A stretch of DNA of 64,000 nt, taken from contig JARKIF010000039.1 in assembly GCA_029378245.1 (NCBI GenBank), forward strand, positions 372,001 through 436,000, in the 5' to 3' direction. This document shows positions 44,396 to 54,935 of the stretch, piece by piece; within the stretch, counting starts at the first letter, position 1, and each line of letters starts with the position of its first letter. The notes under the pieces are model-generated. The model did not search any database. It worked only from the letters and a program-made list of their open reading frames with translations, and had not been told where the DNA came from. The stretch is from Roridomyces roridus (taxonomy: Eukaryota; Basidiomycota; Agaricomycetes; Agaricales; Mycenaceae). The position numbers and the translations under genes are program-made.

Positions 44396-44911
44396 TCAAG
44401 GCGTGCGCCGGCGTTTGACTTGTAGTTGTGCAGGTTCGAATTCGTGTGGATCGCAACTAACCCGCTTGCGCTTTCCTGCCCTTGGTGGCAAGGCGGAGTC
44501 GCAAATAGAGGGAGCTCCACGGTCGACAGCATTCGCACGGTTGGGTTGACGGCTCGGATCCCTCTCAACCACCAACGCGATGAGCGAGAGCGCGTCGAAA
44601 TCCATCGTCATCGTCAGCGCTACAAGAAGTTCCTCGTCGTCAGCCAGGCAGAACACAAGTGTTAATTGAGAACACGCACTACTCTTTCGTTTACACGAAC
44701 GACGTCCATTGTTTATATCTTGGAAAACGACTGGAGAACAACTTGGCTCCCAGTCCATCGAGTCAACAACGCCTTCTTCTTCTTCTGCTTCCTCTAATAT
44801 CGCAGGGAGGTTTGACGTCACCCGCCTCCTCGGAGTCTTGCCTTGGTTGCTCGTAGATGGCTTTGGGAACGCCGCATCGGCGCAACGCACGAGTGGCACG
44901 ACGGAGAGCAT
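44396..44911 (-). CDS. Small basic unrecognised protein
   Basis: 171 codons open on the minus strand, with acidic (ILEEAEEEEGVVDSMDWE) and basic (RAGKRKRVSCD, QVKRRRTP) clusters and a helical LLVALTMTMDFDALSLIALV segment. A GTAAAC...TTGTAG pair could remove about 60 nt in the middle. Composition suits a small nuclear protein. No family assigned. Confidence 0.4.
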   Translation of the reverse strand: MLSVVPLVRCADAAFPKPSTSNQGKTPRRRVTSNLPAILEEAEEEEGVVDSMDWEPSCSPVVFQDINNGRRSCKRKSSACSQLTLVFCLADDEELLVALTMTMDFDALSLIALVVERDPSRQPNRANAVDRGAPSICDSALPPRAGKRKRVSCDPHEFEPAQLQVKRRRTP

Positions 44912-45715
44912 GGTTGGAGGAAAGAAAGAAAGAAAGAGTTATTTGTTGTGGTCCGTGGAGTGAACACGACGTATTTGATTTGCTCTGACGACACGTTGTT
45001 CGGGCGCTGTAAGGGCAAGGGTACTATACGCCAAAACCAAGACAGCACCAAATCAGCGTGGCTCAGGATTTTCATCGATTAGAATGAGGAGTGCCACATT
45101 GCCGGGACTGTTGCGACTGTTGGAGCAAGGGGGGAAGGCACTAGTGGAGGCAGATGACTGATTTCGCGGTGGCAAAGTCCTTGAAGGGTCTAGTCGAGCA
45201 GCTGGCTGGGCCGGGTCGATGTTTCATCCCTGCAGGTTGCGCTTCAAGTTGGGACATCCGACATGTGCAAGCGCAGAGACAAGGGTAAGATCTCCGATCT
45301 CGCAAGTCAACTTGGGTCGGATCTGAGGGAAAGTACTGCATGGGTTCGGCAGGTCCGGTCGAAGTAGGTGAGAAACTGGCTGAGCGGCAGTAAAATCGGA
45401 TTCGGAGCACATGGAGGAGAGAGGCAAGAGTGGGTATTAGGTAAACAATACGGATTGATGCGCTGATGGCGGGCCGCCGCGCGCGTCACAAGAAGTTCAA
45501 GTTCAAGTTCAATCAACTTCGGACGTTTTGAATTACATATCGCCATGCAAGGTCGAAAAGAAGTCCTCTACCAAAGTAGATCCGCCATAGGAGAGCGTTT
45601 CAATCGCGAAATTCGAATCAACCGTTGAGGGATTGAGGAAGCTCAAGACAGGACCTCACTGAACCAAATCATATTCGCACTAAATATCCAAAACTGATCC
45701 ACCAAGACATCCAAC
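44912..45715. other. Intergenic
   Basis: Several minus-strand ORFs under 90 codons without features. CAAGTTCAAGTTCAAGTTCAA at about 45491 is a short simple repeat. Nothing else recognised. Confidence 0.4.
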
Positions 45716-47202
45716 TCAGTCATCGATCACCGCATAATTGGACAGCGCCGTGCTCAACGACCCATAAATCGTGGAACTCTTGTTCAAAAAGACCCCAACG
45801 ACCACCGGCTCGTTCTAAAATAAGTAAGTCCCATGAGTGAGAACCGCGGCAACAAATCGTTTAAAACCTCAACTTACCACATCCGGGGCACCCAGAACCA
45901 ACCACTCGTGAATCGAGCTCGAATCATTGGCAACGCTCTGCCAGACCAGGTCGAAAAGCTGAACCGACGCAGCGGTAGCGACGATGTCCTGCGTTACAGT
46001 TTGGTCGAGGAGGTTTTGAGTCGAGTTGATGAGACTGAGGTCATTTAGCAGGACTTGTTTTTGGTTTTGCAGTCTGTCGAGCATCGCCTGTTCGACTGCC
46101 GAGTTTTTTCGTGAGACGATACATGTCCAAGGAAGAAAGAAAACGAACCGGAAAACGCGATTTCGAGTCCAATTTCCGTGCCGGCAATGATCCCCGCAGC
46201 GATGGCCGCGCCAATCTGAGCATTCGAATTCGTGAACTCGAATTGGTGCGAAAATGAACGCAGTCACTGACCACAATGAACGGAGCGGCCTCTGGGAGGA
46301 AAGCGATAGCTATCGGTGTCGCGAGGACAATTCCTCCCGCCGCTATGCCGAGGGCTTGTATCTATAGACGTTGAGAGATTGGAGTGCAAAACAAGGAGAA
46401 TGCGCAACCGAGATGGTGAGTTTTGCCATCTCGCCCTGGATGTTGAGGATTTGCTTGGGAAAAAGTCATCAACAAATGGCAATGCGCTGGTAGAGGCGCG
46501 TACAGTGTTGAGGTTATCAATGGTTGCATTATCCGCACTGGCTCGAGCGTTTGCAAAGTTTGCGAAATCGGCTGTGAACGCGTCCATGTCGCTGGCAAGG
46601 TCCTTGAACAGGGTGGCAAAGGTGTCTGAGCTGTTCTGGAACCCGGTAGCTTGCTGCAAGGACGGTTGAGCAAAAAGTATACATTGAAGCAAGGGACTCA
46701 ACTCACGTCGATGAACGACTGGATAATTTCCTGTCTGGTTTCTAGATCAAGGGTGTTGTCGGTGACTAGCTGTAGCGCTGCGGTGTCGAATGCTAGAACA
46801 ATGTTGATATTAGGATTGGCTTCAAGGTAGAGATAATCCACCGACCGTCTGCATACGTCGCCACGTCGCTGGCAAAATTCTTGGATTGTTGCAAAATGGT
46901 GTTGAATCTCTGCAACACAGTGAGTGGTTTCCACATTCAATGATGAAGGAAAGTCTGACATCGCGGAATCCCAACCACGTCGGCTCAAACGTCTCGCTCT
47001 GAAGGTGTAGATTATCGATTTCGAGAAGCTGTGCCGCGATCTTGGTGAAGTTTTGCGAGATTCCAACAGCGGCGGCAGCGGCATTGTTGACATCCTGAGC
47101 AAGCATGTCCTGCGCCGCGGGGGTCTGCGCCATCGTCGTCATCGCGACGGAGAAACTGAGCTGCTGCGCTGGGGTGAGCGGGGGGATCGTTGGGACGGTC
47201 AT
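45716..47202 (-). CDS. Helical protein with central hydrophobic hairpin (ClyA/HBL-like pore-forming type), copy 1
   Basis: Starts MTVPTIPPLTPAQQLSFSVA. Seven short introns at the same places as copy 2. Long amphipathic helices (AQDMLAQDVNNAAAAAVGIS; SDTFATLFKDLASDMDAFTA) flank a Gly/Ala/Ile/Phe-rich segment of about 50 residues, long enough for a membrane hairpin. A further long helix with SIHEWLVLGAPD ends the chain. That plan is the one of alpha-pore-forming proteins such as HBL, NHE and ClyA, which are soluble until the hairpin inserts. The resemblance is architectural. No homology search was possible, and other helical membrane-binding proteins remain possible. No signal peptide at this start. 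No break seen. TATA box (TATATAAAGG) about 170 bp upstream. Confidence 0.75.
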
Positions 47203-47244
47203 CTGCGCTCGGGAGAGGAGCCTTTTGGTTATGGTGAGTCTAGT

Positions 47245-47304
47245 TCAGTGGAAGAAAAGTCGCGCGTACGCAAAACACGCCAAGACGATTGGAAGAAAAA
47301 TCAT
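47245..47304 (-). other. Upstream ORF of copy 1
   Basis: Nineteen codons, MIFLPIVLACFAYARLFFH then stop, ending 42 bp before the main ATG. The other copy has the same peptide with three conservative changes and one at the last codon (Tyr for His). Hydrophobic; looks like a signal or leader. The following GTACGC...GCGCAG could be an intron, but splicing would put the main frame out of phase. Confidence 0.5.
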
Positions 47305-48312
47305 GTCTGTAACACGTTTGCTTGGAGAGCTCGAGATGGGCAAGTCTGCTGAGAGAGGGAGTGAACCGAGACCCTTTATATACGCGCGCATTGGCTCGGT
47401 GAGCATCCAATCCATGGATTACTTTGACCCGAAGCTGCCGGTGTCAGGAGGCATTGCGGCTAAGACACGCTGGCCCGGGGTAGTAGTTTGTTCCTCGTCT
47501 TCTGAGCGAAGCTTCGTCTACTTCTGGAGAGCTTGGTTCACTGAGGCGGGAAAAGGCCCAGGATCCGTGTGACAGACCTGGACGAAGTTCTAGTCCCAAT
47601 CGGCAAGGGATTCCGACGTTGCAGTTCAATATCGGAGCCCTTGCTTGTTCCCTTTCTCTGTTGTTTCTCTCCGGAGCAGAGAAGGGGGGTGAAATATATC
47701 CAAAGTGATGCCCAGAAGTCCCAGCGTGCCTAGCTTCCTCTTCTGAGAGGCTTGCTCGCTAACAAGCCGTTGTGTATTAGTAACGGAAAAGAAAGGACGA
47801 GTCTGATAATCATCTAAGTCTGAATTTATCTGACAATCATCTGACTTTGATTATCAGACAATCATCTCTGTTGTGATCACTTTCCAGGCACGTTCTTTCA
47901 CTCTTTCCTCGTTCAGAGTCCTTCGGACCTTCTCTGCTCCGCAGAGTAGGGTAACAAGCAAGGACCGACTGGAACATCGGAATACCTTTCCTGGTTGGGA
48001 TTAGAACTTCTTCCAGCTGTCTCACCGACTCTCACGGATCTTTCAAAGATTTGCCTTCTCAGTGAACCTGAAGGACGACGCTTCGCTCAACACTCATTGG
48101 AATGCGAACTTTTCGGAACTTCCTAGCGTGCCTTGCCCCTGCTCTTGATGTCGCGCACCTCAAAGTTTCCGTTATTGGATGCTCAATCTGGTGTATTTCA
48201 AGACTCAAATGTTCACTTCCGTGTGTGCGCGGGCCATGTAAATCTGGCATATATACTAGAGCGCTTTGCCCCAATCTAGACAGCTTTCCCATCTATCCAA
48301 GATCATACAGAC

Positions 48313-48372
48313 ATGATAATTCTCCCAGTCGTCTTGGCGTCATTTGCGTACGCGCGACTTTTCTTCTACTAA
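48313..48372 (+). other. Upstream ORF of copy 2
   Basis: Nineteen codons, MIILPVVLASFAYARLFFY then TAA, 42 bp before the main ATG. Same place, length and hydrophobic pattern as the uORF of copy 1, which suggests selection or a very recent duplication. Confidence 0.5.
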
Positions 48373-48414
48373 ACTCGACTCATCGTCACCAAAAGGCTCT
48401 TCTCCCGAGCACAG

Positions 48415-49883
48415 ATGACTGTTCCAGTGATTCCCCCGCTCACCAAAGGGCAGCAGCTCGCTTTCTCCATCGCGATGACCGAAATGTCGCAGACGCCCGC
48501 GGCACAGGACATGCTTGCCCAGGATGTCAACAACGCTGTTGCCGCCGCTGCTGCAATCTCGCAGAACTTCACCAGGATAGCGGCACAGCTTGTCGAAGTT
48601 GACAATCTCCACCTTCAGAACCAGACGTTTGAGCCAACGTGGTCGGGATTCCGCGATGTAAGGCTTTTGATCACGGTGGAAACGACTCACTTTACATGTG
48701 TTGCAGAGATTCAACACCATTTTACAACAATCCAAGAATTTTGCCGGCGAAGTGGCGACGTATGCAGCCGGTCGATGGATAATCTCTACCTTACAGCCCA
48801 GTCTCATCTCCTTGTAGCATTCGACGCCGAAGCGTTGGGGATCGTCACCAACACCAGCCTGGATCTTGAAACCAGACAGGAAGCCATCCAGTTGTTCATT
48901 GACGTGAGTTGAAGTTGAGCGCCATTGTATGCCCCTTGCTCAACCGTTCGTGCAGCAAGCTACCGCGTTCCAGAGCAGCTCGGACAGCTTTGCCACCATG
49001 TTCAAGGACTTGGCCAGCGACATGGACGCGTTCACTGGGAATTTTGCAAACTTTGCCAGCGGTCGAACCACCGCGGATAATGCGACCATTGATAACCTCA
49101 ACATCGTACGTGCCTTCACAGGTGAATTTTCCTTTCATATTGATGACATTTGTTTCTAAGCAAATTACCAAGATGCAGGGCCAAATGGAACAACTCTCCG
49201 ACTCGGTTGCGTATCCTCCTTGTTGTAATCTCAAATCCCTCAATCTCAATGTTCATAGATGCTTGGCCTCGGCGTAGCGGCGGGAGGAGTTGTCATCGCG
49301 ACTCCGATAGCTATCGGTTTCTTTCCCGTGTTCGCTCCGTTCATTGTGGTTAGTCGCCGCGCTCATTGTTCATACCATCCCCAGTTACAAATATTCAGAT
49401 TGGAGCAGCCATCCTCGAGGGGCTAATCGCTGCCGCGGAAGTTGGACTTGAAATCGCCTTTTCCGGTTCGTTTTCCTTGTTCCTCGGACATGGACATCAA
49501 CTCACAAAAAACTTGGCAGTCGAACAGGCGATGGTCGACACGCTGCAAAGCGAAAAACAAACCCTGCTCGATGAGATCAGTCTCATCAACTCGACGCAAA
49601 ACCTCCTCAACCAAATGGTCACGCAGAACATCGTCTCTACCGCTAGTTCGGTTCAGCTTTTCGGTATGGTCTGGCAAGGCGTTGCGAATGATTCGAGCTC
49701 GATTCACGAGTGGTTGGTTTTGGGTGCCCCGGATGCGGCAAGTGTTCAACGCTGCGTCTTGCAACCCATCACTGATGCCCATGACTTTAGGACATGCCTG
49801 AAGTCATTGGGGTCTTTGTGAGCCAGAGTGTCAGCATCTATCGGTCGTTGGCCGGGGCGCTGGCCACCTATGCGGTATCATAA
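48415..49883 (+). CDS. Helical protein with central hydrophobic hairpin (ClyA/HBL-like pore-forming type), copy 2
   Basis: Starts MTVPVIPPLTKGQQLAFSIA. Introns at 48658-48706, 48771-48818, from 48904, and four more match copy 1 in position. The last one, starting at 49738, has a GC donor (GCAAGT) where copy 1 has GTAAGT. Order: N-terminal helices, a helix with TMFKDLASDMDAFTGNFANF, the hydrophobic hairpin (AAGGVVIATPIAIGFFPVFA, then a second Gly/Ala/Ile-rich half), a long helix with DEISLINSTQNLLNQMVTQN, and IHEWLVLGAPDA. No stop or shift was found. The function is inferred from architecture only: a membrane-inserting protein, perhaps defensive or for competition. The 3' end overlaps the convergent DUF6593 frame by 16 bp. 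Confidence 0.78.
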
Positions 49884-50617
49884 TTGATGACTGAGACTGT
49901 ACAGAGAGAGAGAGAAGGAACGGAGTTCACAGGACAGTATTTCCGTCCTGTCTTGACCTCCTCAAACGTTCCACAAATATAAACGTGACCTGAAAAGCAA
50001 ATGAATCTACCATCCATCTCCAGAAAAAACGAACCGACCATAATTTCATCGACCATATGTTCATAGGGCGGGAATATCTCAAGATACGGATCCCGCTTCT
50101 TGGAAAGCAGCCCGACGCTCTTGCATCCGTACTCTGCCACCAAAGTGTCAGAGCCGTCGTTTAGCTTCAACTGTGTTCGTTCAAGATCAAATGTCCAGCC
50201 AAAACAAGTCGGACGCACCCTGCTATACTGATAGCTCCCCACCCACTTGTACTCTTTCCCATCCTGCGCGGTGAAGATCCGCGAAGGATAACCATACCAC
50301 GGCACGCCCTCCGGCTTGGTAAAGAACGTCTCCGGATCAATCTCCTTGCCCCCAAAGCGCATAAGACTCGGTTTGCGGATATACCACGCAATTTCAGCGA
50401 GGTGGCCAAACCGCGCGCTCGTTGTCGCACTCGACGAGCTATGATCCGACTCCGAGCCCGAATTGCGCCGCGGAATGTCAGTGTCGATGCGCCGAGTTAT
50501 GGTCGAGATGACTTCGTGTACTTTGATCGGCGAGCGGACTTTGTATTGGATGATTCCAGTCTCGGCGTCCTTGTAGGTAGCGTTGATGGGCTTGGGGGAG
50601 GAGATGGTGAAGCGCAT
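49868..50617 (-). CDS. DUF6593 domain protein
   Basis: Starts MRFTISSPKPINATYKDAET, then IIQYKVRSPIKVHEVISTIT, a Ser-rich insert, EIAWYIRKPSLMRFGGKEID and SRIFTAQDGKEYKWVGSYQY. These are the strands and the W-bearing motif of the DUF6593 family of agaricomycetes (function unknown). The last part (EIFPPYEHMVDEIMVGSFFL EMDGR) matches the usual C-terminal end. The 37 residues after it look unlike the family, so a small 3' intron (CAG|GTCACG...GTACAG) may be present. Confidence 0.75.
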   Translation of the reverse strand: MRFTISSPKPINATYKDAETGIIQYKVRSPIKVHEVISTITRRIDTDIPRRNSGSESDHSSSSATTSARFGHLAEIAWYIRKPSLMRFGGKEIDPETFFTKPEGVPWYGYPSRIFTAQDGKEYKWVGSYQYSRVRPTCFGWTFDLERTQLKLNDGSDTLVAEYGCKSVGLLSKKRDPYLEIFPPYEHMVDEIMVGSFFLEMDGRFICFSGHVYICGTFEEVKTGRKYCPVNSVPSLSLCTVSVINYDTA

Positions 50618-51019
50618 GGGGTGTGTCTTGCAAAGGGCTGTTGACCTTCTCTTTTAAGTCAAGTGAAAAGCTGTTGAGTGGTGGGCGTTTAGAACAAGAG
50701 GAGGAATGATGTGTATCATGTTTCTGTCAGGGGTCACGCACGCGCACAAGAGCCTTCCCAAAATGGTTGAATTACTGTCGAACCATGGAAACGGTGTACG
50801 AAATATGCTCCTCCCAATCGAATCAGCCCGGGATCTTGAGCGGGAAGGTCCGAAGAACTTGACTAGCAAAAATGATATATATAAAGCGAAGTACAAGCAT
50901 ATTTTTTGAGCAAACATTCGAGAGTAACCCCCAGGAACTCCCTGGAAGATACCAGCGGCTATCCCAATGCTTCGCCCTCTCGTCCAATCACTGCTCCACG
51001 TAAACGAGTGTTCGTTGTC
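50618..51019. other. Intergenic
   Basis: 402 bp. Promoter side of the DUF6593 gene and 3' flank of the F-box pseudogene. ATATATATAAAG at about 50875 is TATA-like. No gene. Confidence 0.4.
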
Positions 51020-51029
51020 GCTCTATTTC

Positions 51030-52313
51030 AGGGAGGACAAAGTCCGATTGGGGTGTCCAAGCTGGATATCTATACCCTCCGCGGACAGTTCCCTGAGTGT
51101 GGCGAGAATGTTTTCAGGGACCTGCATTTCAGTCCAGTCGGAATAATATACTAGTTGCAGAGCTCGGAGCTGATTACGGCGAATCGATAGCATACGAGTC
51201 ACGTTTTCCCATAGGACATTGGAATTTGCGCGCGCTGGAATGAATCCTGGGAGTCTGAAGGCTCTGAAGGATTCCGCACGGGGTCTCCGCCAAAGGCTTG
51301 AATAGGTCCTCCATAGTGCTCTGTTACGGAGACCTGAGGTCCAACCGGGTCACGGTGGCAACGCGAGCAAGTAAGCTGTATAGCTCGTCCGCACCATCCG
51401 AATTCTCCGGACCGTCGAGTATGAGTTCCTGCAGAGGCGGTTTTGACCGATCAAGGAAGGAAGTAATCCTCCAATCGTCGTAGGATGTGCCTTCACCAAG
51501 ACGAAGGGTTTCGAGGTGAGGCGCAGAAATGAAGGTCAAGACGTCATATTCAGCGGTACCGTCGAATCCACAACCAAAAATGAGGCGGCAAAGTTTTGGA
51601 AGGACAAGCTTCTCAGCAGCTATATTCACACCTTCGTCAAATTCCACTTCGCGTATGGTCCACTCGAAAAGGGTGGGGGATAGGCGTAGAAGTTGGATAA
51701 ATGGAAGTGACTCGAGTGTCAAGTCTTCGCGACCACAAATGAACAAGGATTGGAGCAACGGGAGAGGCCGGGGCTGCGTATACGCTCAAATGTCCCAATA
51801 TCCGATGCCATTCAAGTCGGAATTCCCACTCTCTGTTTCATCCTTTTCTCCCACAGAAAATTCGAGGCGCTCTAAGCGGCTGGAATTCTCCCACACGATG
51901 GTGGCCACATCGTCGTCCATGAGCCCTGTGACGGATATATGCAAGGGGTGCCCTCCGGAGCGTTGAAACCATAGTGTCAGAAGTTGGTTGAAACCTCTGG
52001 GGCGGGAAAGTTCAAAGTGAACTCTAGCCCAAAGGGCCGGAGTGGAAAGGGCTATGTCCGTCCAGGTACTACAGATTTCCAGGAAAAGCATCGGGATGCT
52101 TGGGAAGATTTCCGGTCCCGGACGCGAAGGGAGGCATCGAATAAAGATGTCGGATGAAATTTCGAGTGGAAGTCGCGCAATTCGATCGCGGAGGTCATTC
52201 AGCTGGCGCTGAAGAAGGCTTTTATTGCGCTCGAGATTCTTGAGAAGCTCTTTTTGTCGCTCGATATCTGCGGAAGCTTGGTCGATTTGCGCCTGGAGTG
52301 CTTGAATGAACAT
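51030..52313 (-). pseudogene. F-box-like/LRR gene with in-frame stops
   Basis: Starts MFIQALQAQIDQASADIERQ (coiled coil), then ARLPLEISSDIFIRCLPSRP and LEICSTWTDIALSTPALWAR (F-box-like). The leucine-rich half follows (TLESLPFIQLLRLSPTLFEW, VLPKLCRLIFGCGF) in the same frame. A TGA at 51786-51788 interrupts an otherwise open frame. A second stop is at 51324, and more frameshifts follow until the C-terminal signature (ATLRELSAEGIDI) near 51100. Same family as 3774-5047. The 5' half is well kept, so the decay is fairly recent. Confidence 0.75.
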
Positions 52314-52905
52314 TGGAACTATGATGACCCTTTAGACGCTGCGAGCTTGAGTGACCAAGTGTCCTCACCAAAGTCAGCGCTGAATGAAAGACACAGGAGG
52401 AAGTCGGGCGATGATGGTGGCACAGAGAAAGAAGCACCACCCTCACGTGACTCAGATGTGACTTCTTTTGGGAAGTAGGTTGATTGGTCCTCAGTTGATC
52501 GGAAATAATGGCCGAAGATGTCAAGATAAGAGCGAAAGGCAACTTAGTCCCAGTCCCCGACGCCACCGCCGTCCCGCAGGCTTGTTCGGACCAAGTTCGG
52601 ACCCAGACGCCAGCTGGCCCCGTCCGCTCTCTAATGCCTTACTCCCTCCCTCATCGTACGGTCTTACGTCTGTCGCTGAAGTCTGCCTCCGTAGGCCGCC
52701 CGATATGAAGACGGGCCATGAGCGCGAAGCTTTTCTCGCAATGGCGGCCACCACCCTGAGACCGCATCCATTTCAATTACACGGGGCACTTACTTCGCCC
52801 TTCGCACCTTGAACCAACCATCCTGAGGACAGTCCATGGTCGCCACGCGCAGCAGAGCAAGAGTTCCTCCAAAGTTCCTCGGCCGAGACCGGCAGAGAAT
52901 GCCAT
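52314..52905. other. Intergenic
   Basis: 592 bp between the F-box pseudogene and the second MITE. No coding signal. 52898-52905 (ATGCCATG) is the left target duplication of the MITE. Confidence 0.45.
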
Positions 52906-53679
52906 GTAGGGCTGCGGACCCGAACCGTCCATGACGGCTTGACGGCCGCCCGTCGACGGGTACCCGTGCCGACCCGGCGGGCTCGAACACAGAATTTCAA
53001 CGGTACCGTCAGAGACGGCCCGTATGCCGTCAAGACCCGTCAAAAATCGGCCGTGACGGCCGTCGAACGGGTGTGGTAAAGATCAAGGTAACTCGAGGGA
53101 GTCATGGCGGCTGCCGTGGTATTCAATCCTCGGAGATTACTGCACGGTCCTTGAATTCGTTGCCATCTCAGATTACGCACTGATCTCCGCTGCTTCCTCA
53201 TATTTCGTTGCTGATTTGTAATGATTTTGCTCCAACTATGTGAGTGGATCATTTGGGAAATTCCTTCGGCATCAGGGAACTCACCAATTCCATGTTTGAC
53301 AGTTCCTTTGCGTGCCTTGCCAGAGTCTCGAAGGGTTCCCCATTGAGCATCATTGATTGCCGCCAGTTAGCCGGGCACATTCACGTCATTTGCAACAATG
53401 TGGTGGCTTTTCTGCGCTACCGAGCATTCCCATCGTGTACAAAATGCTCGCAGGAGGTCGAAATTTCCACAAGGCTTCAATCTACTTCAATCTGCTACAG
53501 GATGATGTCATGTGATCAAGGCAGCCGAACCGTCTACCGTGACGGCCGTTTTTGATGCCGAACCGACCCGTCAGCAAGTCTGGACCCAGTTTGACGGGAC
53601 GGGGACGGGGACGGCTGACAGCCGTCTCATGCCGTCAAATTGACGGCCGTCACCGTTACGGTTCGGGTCCGCAGCCCTA
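52906..53679. mobile_element. hAT-like MITE, 774 bp, with perfect 8-bp target duplication
   Basis: The 22-bp terminal inverted repeats begin TAGGGCTGCGGACCCGAACC and are perfect. Flanks are ATGCCATG on both sides (52898-52905, 53680-53687). Inside are the same GACGGG, ACGGCCGT and CCGTCA motifs near both ends as in the 543-bp element at 5354. The TIR starts are also alike (TAGGGCT(C/G)CG), so both belong to one family. No ORF. Confidence 0.85.
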
Positions 53680-54935
53680 ATGCCATGGAGGGTATCCAAA
53701 GTACTTACGTTCCTTTGCTTTCATTTCAGAGTTTGCATTGGCTCGCCGCGCAAAGTTGGCCGACACGCATTGGCGCCGAACCCATCATAGTACCAAGCTC
53801 TGCCATCGGAGTCTAGCACCATTCCCCTTCCCCTGGCCTCTGGTTCTCCAGTCCTCCTGTACACACTCGTCGTCAAGCACACAATTCCCGGCGAACTGTT
53901 GCCCCTCACCCATGCGAAATATATCCGTCTTCCGATCGAGGACTTTGCACAACTGTCAACAGGCTGCTGCTGGGGAGATAGTCGCAGGCGGACGGGAGCA
54001 ACGAGGGCGCCGCGAAGGTGGCCACGCCCAATGTACCGCGAAGGTGCACGCAAATGCACCGACGACGACTGTTATTGACTGCGGCCCTTGCTGGGACGGG
54101 TTCCTCTCGTCACAATCCAACCGGTGCAGGGTGGCGCTGTGGTTTCCTCGCTTTCGGACCTTGATCAAGATGAGATGGTCGTGCTGCCGGGGGAATCTGA
54201 AAAGTACCTCGGGTATGCACGCCACGCCCGACGCGGGAGAAGTCCGTTGACGCCGACGACACGGAAGCGTGAGGAGTGCGCTGAGAGCATCCGGCGATGG
54301 CCTCAAGAGGGGGGGAAGGTGTGGGGAAGCGGGAGGGAGGGCGTACTGTCCCGAGTGTTTTCGTCTTACCAAAGTCCCCTGGTTTGCTCGTCAGTACGAA
54401 ATGCGAAATGATGTTAAGATATCCAACTCACCAAAGCATCGACGAGCGAAGCACCCCAACCAGCGAGATCATCCCCGACGCCGCCCAAGCTAACAGGTGG
54501 CAACTCATCGTGGCCGAATGCAAACTGCCTGTGCAACAACCATTGTTCAAATTAACTCGTCGAAAAGATCTGCTAAACAGTGGCCTTTTGAGGAGCGTAC
54601 TTGGTGGGGACCGTCCAGCCTGTGAAGGCGAACCTGGCTGTGAATCTGATGAAGGCCTGTTAACAAGACCTGGCATGTGTGGCAAGGTCAAAATAATTAC
54701 ATGTCGTCTTCAAACGTACTCGTTCAGTACTACGCTTGGCATCGTCTGTGTCCGGGCGATAGTGCATCCCGCTTTTTCCTGAAGAACTCTCACTTGGCTT
54801 CGCGGCCTCTCTGAGTCGAGTGCAAACAATGTTCACGAATATTGGTATGTATCCAGTACAGACTAGTACCGAAGTAAATGAAGATTTTTTACCGACATCG
54901 TCACAGAAAGCCCCAGCAAGCAGCCTATCCACATC
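53680..54935. other. Possible decayed gene
   Basis: Plus-strand pieces look like coding sequence but sit in different frames: 53845-53960 (HTIPGELLPLTHAKYIRLPI, EDFAQLS) and 54100-54230 (SLSDLDQDEMVVLPGESEKY). On the minus strand 53721-53830 reads MVLDSDGRAWYYDGFG. No consistent model with splice sites emerges and no family is recognised. 54420-54930 shows nothing. Confidence 0.3.

Larger units (their letters stand above)
47203..48414. promoter_or_regulatory. Shared bidirectional promoter of the paralogue pair
   Basis: 1.2 kb between the divergent start codons. Mirrored TATA boxes (minus strand near 47374-47384; plus strand GCATATATACT near 48248) lie about 165-170 bp before each ATG. Mirrored upstream ORFs are listed separately. 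The centre holds repeated TCTGATAATCATC/GATTATCAGA units at 47800-47870. Confidence 0.6.
45716..49883. repeat. Large inverted duplication, about 4.2 kb including spacer
   Basis: Two arms in opposite orientation, roughly 45716-47640 and 47960-49883. Each carries a full gene of the same family, its intron positions, its TATA box and about 400 bp of promoter. The promoter arms share strings such as GGGA(C/T)TAGAACTTC and CAGTGAAC. The centre (47640-47960) is itself rich in ATTATCAGA/TCTGATAAT motifs. Confidence 0.75.

Noticed and set aside
48313..48420. Signal-peptide first exon spliced to the twin gene
   Set aside because: The donor GTACGC and acceptor before the ATG exist, but the junction puts the main frame after a stop; kept as a uORF instead.
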